A stretch of 45,003 nt of DNA. Source: Candidatus Yanofskyibacteriota bacterium (GTDB lineage Bacteria; Patescibacteriota; Minisyncoccia; 2-02-FULL-40-12; GWA2-44-9). Each line of letters opens with the position of its first letter. Position 1 is the stretch's first letter. The notes under the pieces are model-generated. The model did not search any database, had not been told where the DNA came from, and saw nothing but the letters and a program-made list of their open reading frames with translations. Positions 43,609 through 45,003 of this stretch are shown here, one piece after another. The translations under genes and the position numbers were made by a program. The stretch spans positions 1-45,003 of the forward strand of contig CAIKUK010000023.1 in the NCBI GenBank assembly GCA_903830625.1. The letters are read 5' to 3'.

Positions 43609-44244
43609 ATGAGAGTTATCAAAATCGATCTAAATAAAGATTTCAGCTACGCTATTAACGAAGCTCTGGATATTCTAAAGCTGGGCGGGACTATTGTTTA
43701 TCCAACCGACACCGTTTATGGACTGGGCTGTAACGCGCTGGATGAAATTGCCGTTCGGCACGTTTTTGATATCAAAAATCGGAGTTCAAAACCATTACCC
43801 ATTTTGGCTCGCGACATGAAATGGGTTGAAGAGCTGGTCTATCTGGATGACCAACAACGAAAACTGGCCAACAAGTTTTGGCCTGGTAAGTTCACGTTAG
43901 TTTTGCCCAAAAAAGAAATCGTGCCGCCTATTGTTACCACTGGTCTGCCCACCGTCGGTATTCGCATTGCCGATTATGTTTTTACTGATAAATTATTAGG
44001 TGCCTTCGGCTATCCGCTGGTATCGACGTCGGCCAATATCTCCGGCGAGCCGGCGACGGGGAAGATAGACGATATTATCGCTTCGCTTAGTGTTCAACCG
44101 CGTCGGCCGGATCTGGTCATTGATGCCGGCGTTCTGCCGCCTTCCAATTCTTCGGTGGTCATTGATTGCTCGACCGATAAACCAAAAGTGCTTCGGGTCG
44201 GACCGTCAAAACCGGAAGACCTTTTGAAGCTTCTGGATATTTAG
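43609..44244 (+). CDS. tsaC: L-threonylcarbamoyladenylate synthase (Sua5/YciO/YrdC family)
   Basis: GGTIVYPTDTVYGLGCNA..., KNRSSKPLPILA, STSANISGEPA. Confidence 0.93.
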   Translation: MRVIKIDLNKDFSYAINEALDILKLGGTIVYPTDTVYGLGCNALDEIAVRHVFDIKNRSSKPLPILARDMKWVEELVYLDDQQRKLANKFWPGKFTLVLPKKEIVPPIVTTGLPTVGIRIADYVFTDKLLGAFGYPLVSTSANISGEPATGKIDDIIASLSVQPRRPDLVIDAGVLPPSNSSVVIDCSTDKPKVLRVGPSKPEDLLKLLDI

Positions 44245-44285
44245 AGTGCTTCAAAATCTAACATATGTTAGATTTTGAAGCACTC
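44244..44285. repeat. 42-nt perfect palindrome, terminator-like
   Basis: GAGTGCTTCAAAATCTAACAT|ATGTTAGATTTTGAAGCACTC; includes last base of the tsaC stop codon. Confidence 0.95.
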
Positions 44286-44318
44286 AAGAGAAGTTGAGGG
44301 TTATGTTATAGTGTAATT

Positions 44319-44843
44319 ATGAATTTAAACTTGTTTTTACTGGTTAATAGTTGGGTTGGTCGTTGGGGTTGGCTTGATGGATTAATGGTTTTCAGTGCCG
44401 AGTATTTATTGTATGTGATGATTCTGGTCGTACTGATCTATGTGATTTGGAATTATCGCCGATATCGGGACATGGCGATTGTGGCTATCGGTTCAGCTAT
44501 CGTGGCCCGGTTCGGTGTGGCCACATTAATTCGGCATTTTTATTATCACCTTCGGCCGTATTGGGTCATTGCTCAAACTCATCTCTTGCTGGCCCGAGAA
44601 ACTGAAAGTTCTTTCCCGTCCGGCCATACAATTTTTGTTTTTGCTCTAGCCACGGGCGTTTATCAATACAATAAAAAAGCGGGGCTATGGTTTTATGTTT
44701 TGGCCAGTTTGGTCGGCTTCTCACGTATCTTTGCCGGTGTTCACTGGCCTTATGATGTCGTGGCTGGCGCCGTGCTCGGTATTCTGACCGCGTTTGCGTG
44801 CGGTTGGCTGTTTAAAAAATACAAACACAAATTTGGATGGTAA
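44319..44843 (+). CDS. PAP2-family phosphatase (undecaprenyl-diphosphatase-like)
   Basis: SSFPSGHTIFVFALATGVY, GFSRIFAGVHWPYDVVAGAVLG. Confidence 0.9.
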   Translation: MNLNLFLLVNSWVGRWGWLDGLMVFSAEYLLYVMILVVLIYVIWNYRRYRDMAIVAIGSAIVARFGVATLIRHFYYHLRPYWVIAQTHLLLARETESSFPSGHTIFVFALATGVYQYNKKAGLWFYVLASLVGFSRIFAGVHWPYDVVAGAVLGILTAFACGWLFKKYKHKFGW

Positions 44844-44845
44844 TT

Positions 44846-44877
44846 AAAACCGGTCGCCTATGGCGACCGGTTTTAGA
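44846..44877 (+). terminator. Rho-independent terminator
   Basis: AAAACCGGTCGCCTATGGCGACCGGTTTT. Confidence 0.8.
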
Positions 44878-45003
44878 TTGTGTCTCTATTGTACCAAACT
44901 CGCACCTATTTCCAAAACAAAGTGAAGTAATGACTTCGCACGCTCCGCGTGCGTGGTGAAGCGAAACTGAAGCGTACGCTCGAAGAAAGCCCCACGTACT
45001 GGC

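Noticed and set aside
1-45003. CRISPR array or cas genes
   Set aside because: No direct repeats with regular unique spacers and no Cas-like proteins; the only regular tandem repeat is the 108-nt coding repeat at 19916-20239.
1-45003. Prophage or transposase-bearing mobile element
   Set aside because: No integrase, transposase, terminase or capsid-type ORFs recognised; mobile signals are limited to the intein, group I intron/LAGLIDADG pair, GIY-YIG ORF and small palindromes.

Overview
The window looks like a chromosomal segment of a Patescibacteria/CPR-type (Parcubacteria-like) bacterium. It is dense in informational genes: infC-rpmI-rplT, ssrA/smpB, argS, ileS, glyS, a short PheRS, gyrB, secE-nusG-rplK, tmk-dcd, gatB, miaA, thrS, dnaE, rpmF, nusB-rnc, rpsP and tsaC. 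The most notable items are: (1) an IleRS ORF with a whole histidine-phosphatase (RHG) domain inserted in its catalytic core; (2) a tRNA-Asp(GUC) gene split by a ~204-nt group I intron inside the anticodon, with a LAGLIDADG endonuclease ORF directly upstream whose stop codon lies in the tRNA 5' end; (3) a GyrB intein carrying an HNH-type endonuclease; (4) a ~268-nt structured RNA gene of unidentified family, with its own promoter and terminator, between smpB and ssrA; (5) a recurring start-codon-closing hairpin at ileS and gatB (third copy downstream of gyrB) with compensatory stem changes and similar 'MPGS...' upstream ORFs; (6) two gene 'dialects', one apparently leaderless (-10 box 6-7 nt before ATG) and one with strong Shine-Dalgarno sites and different codon choice; (7) a mitochondrial-type single-chain PheRS. 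All calls come from reading the sequence and the supplied ORF track. No database search was run.
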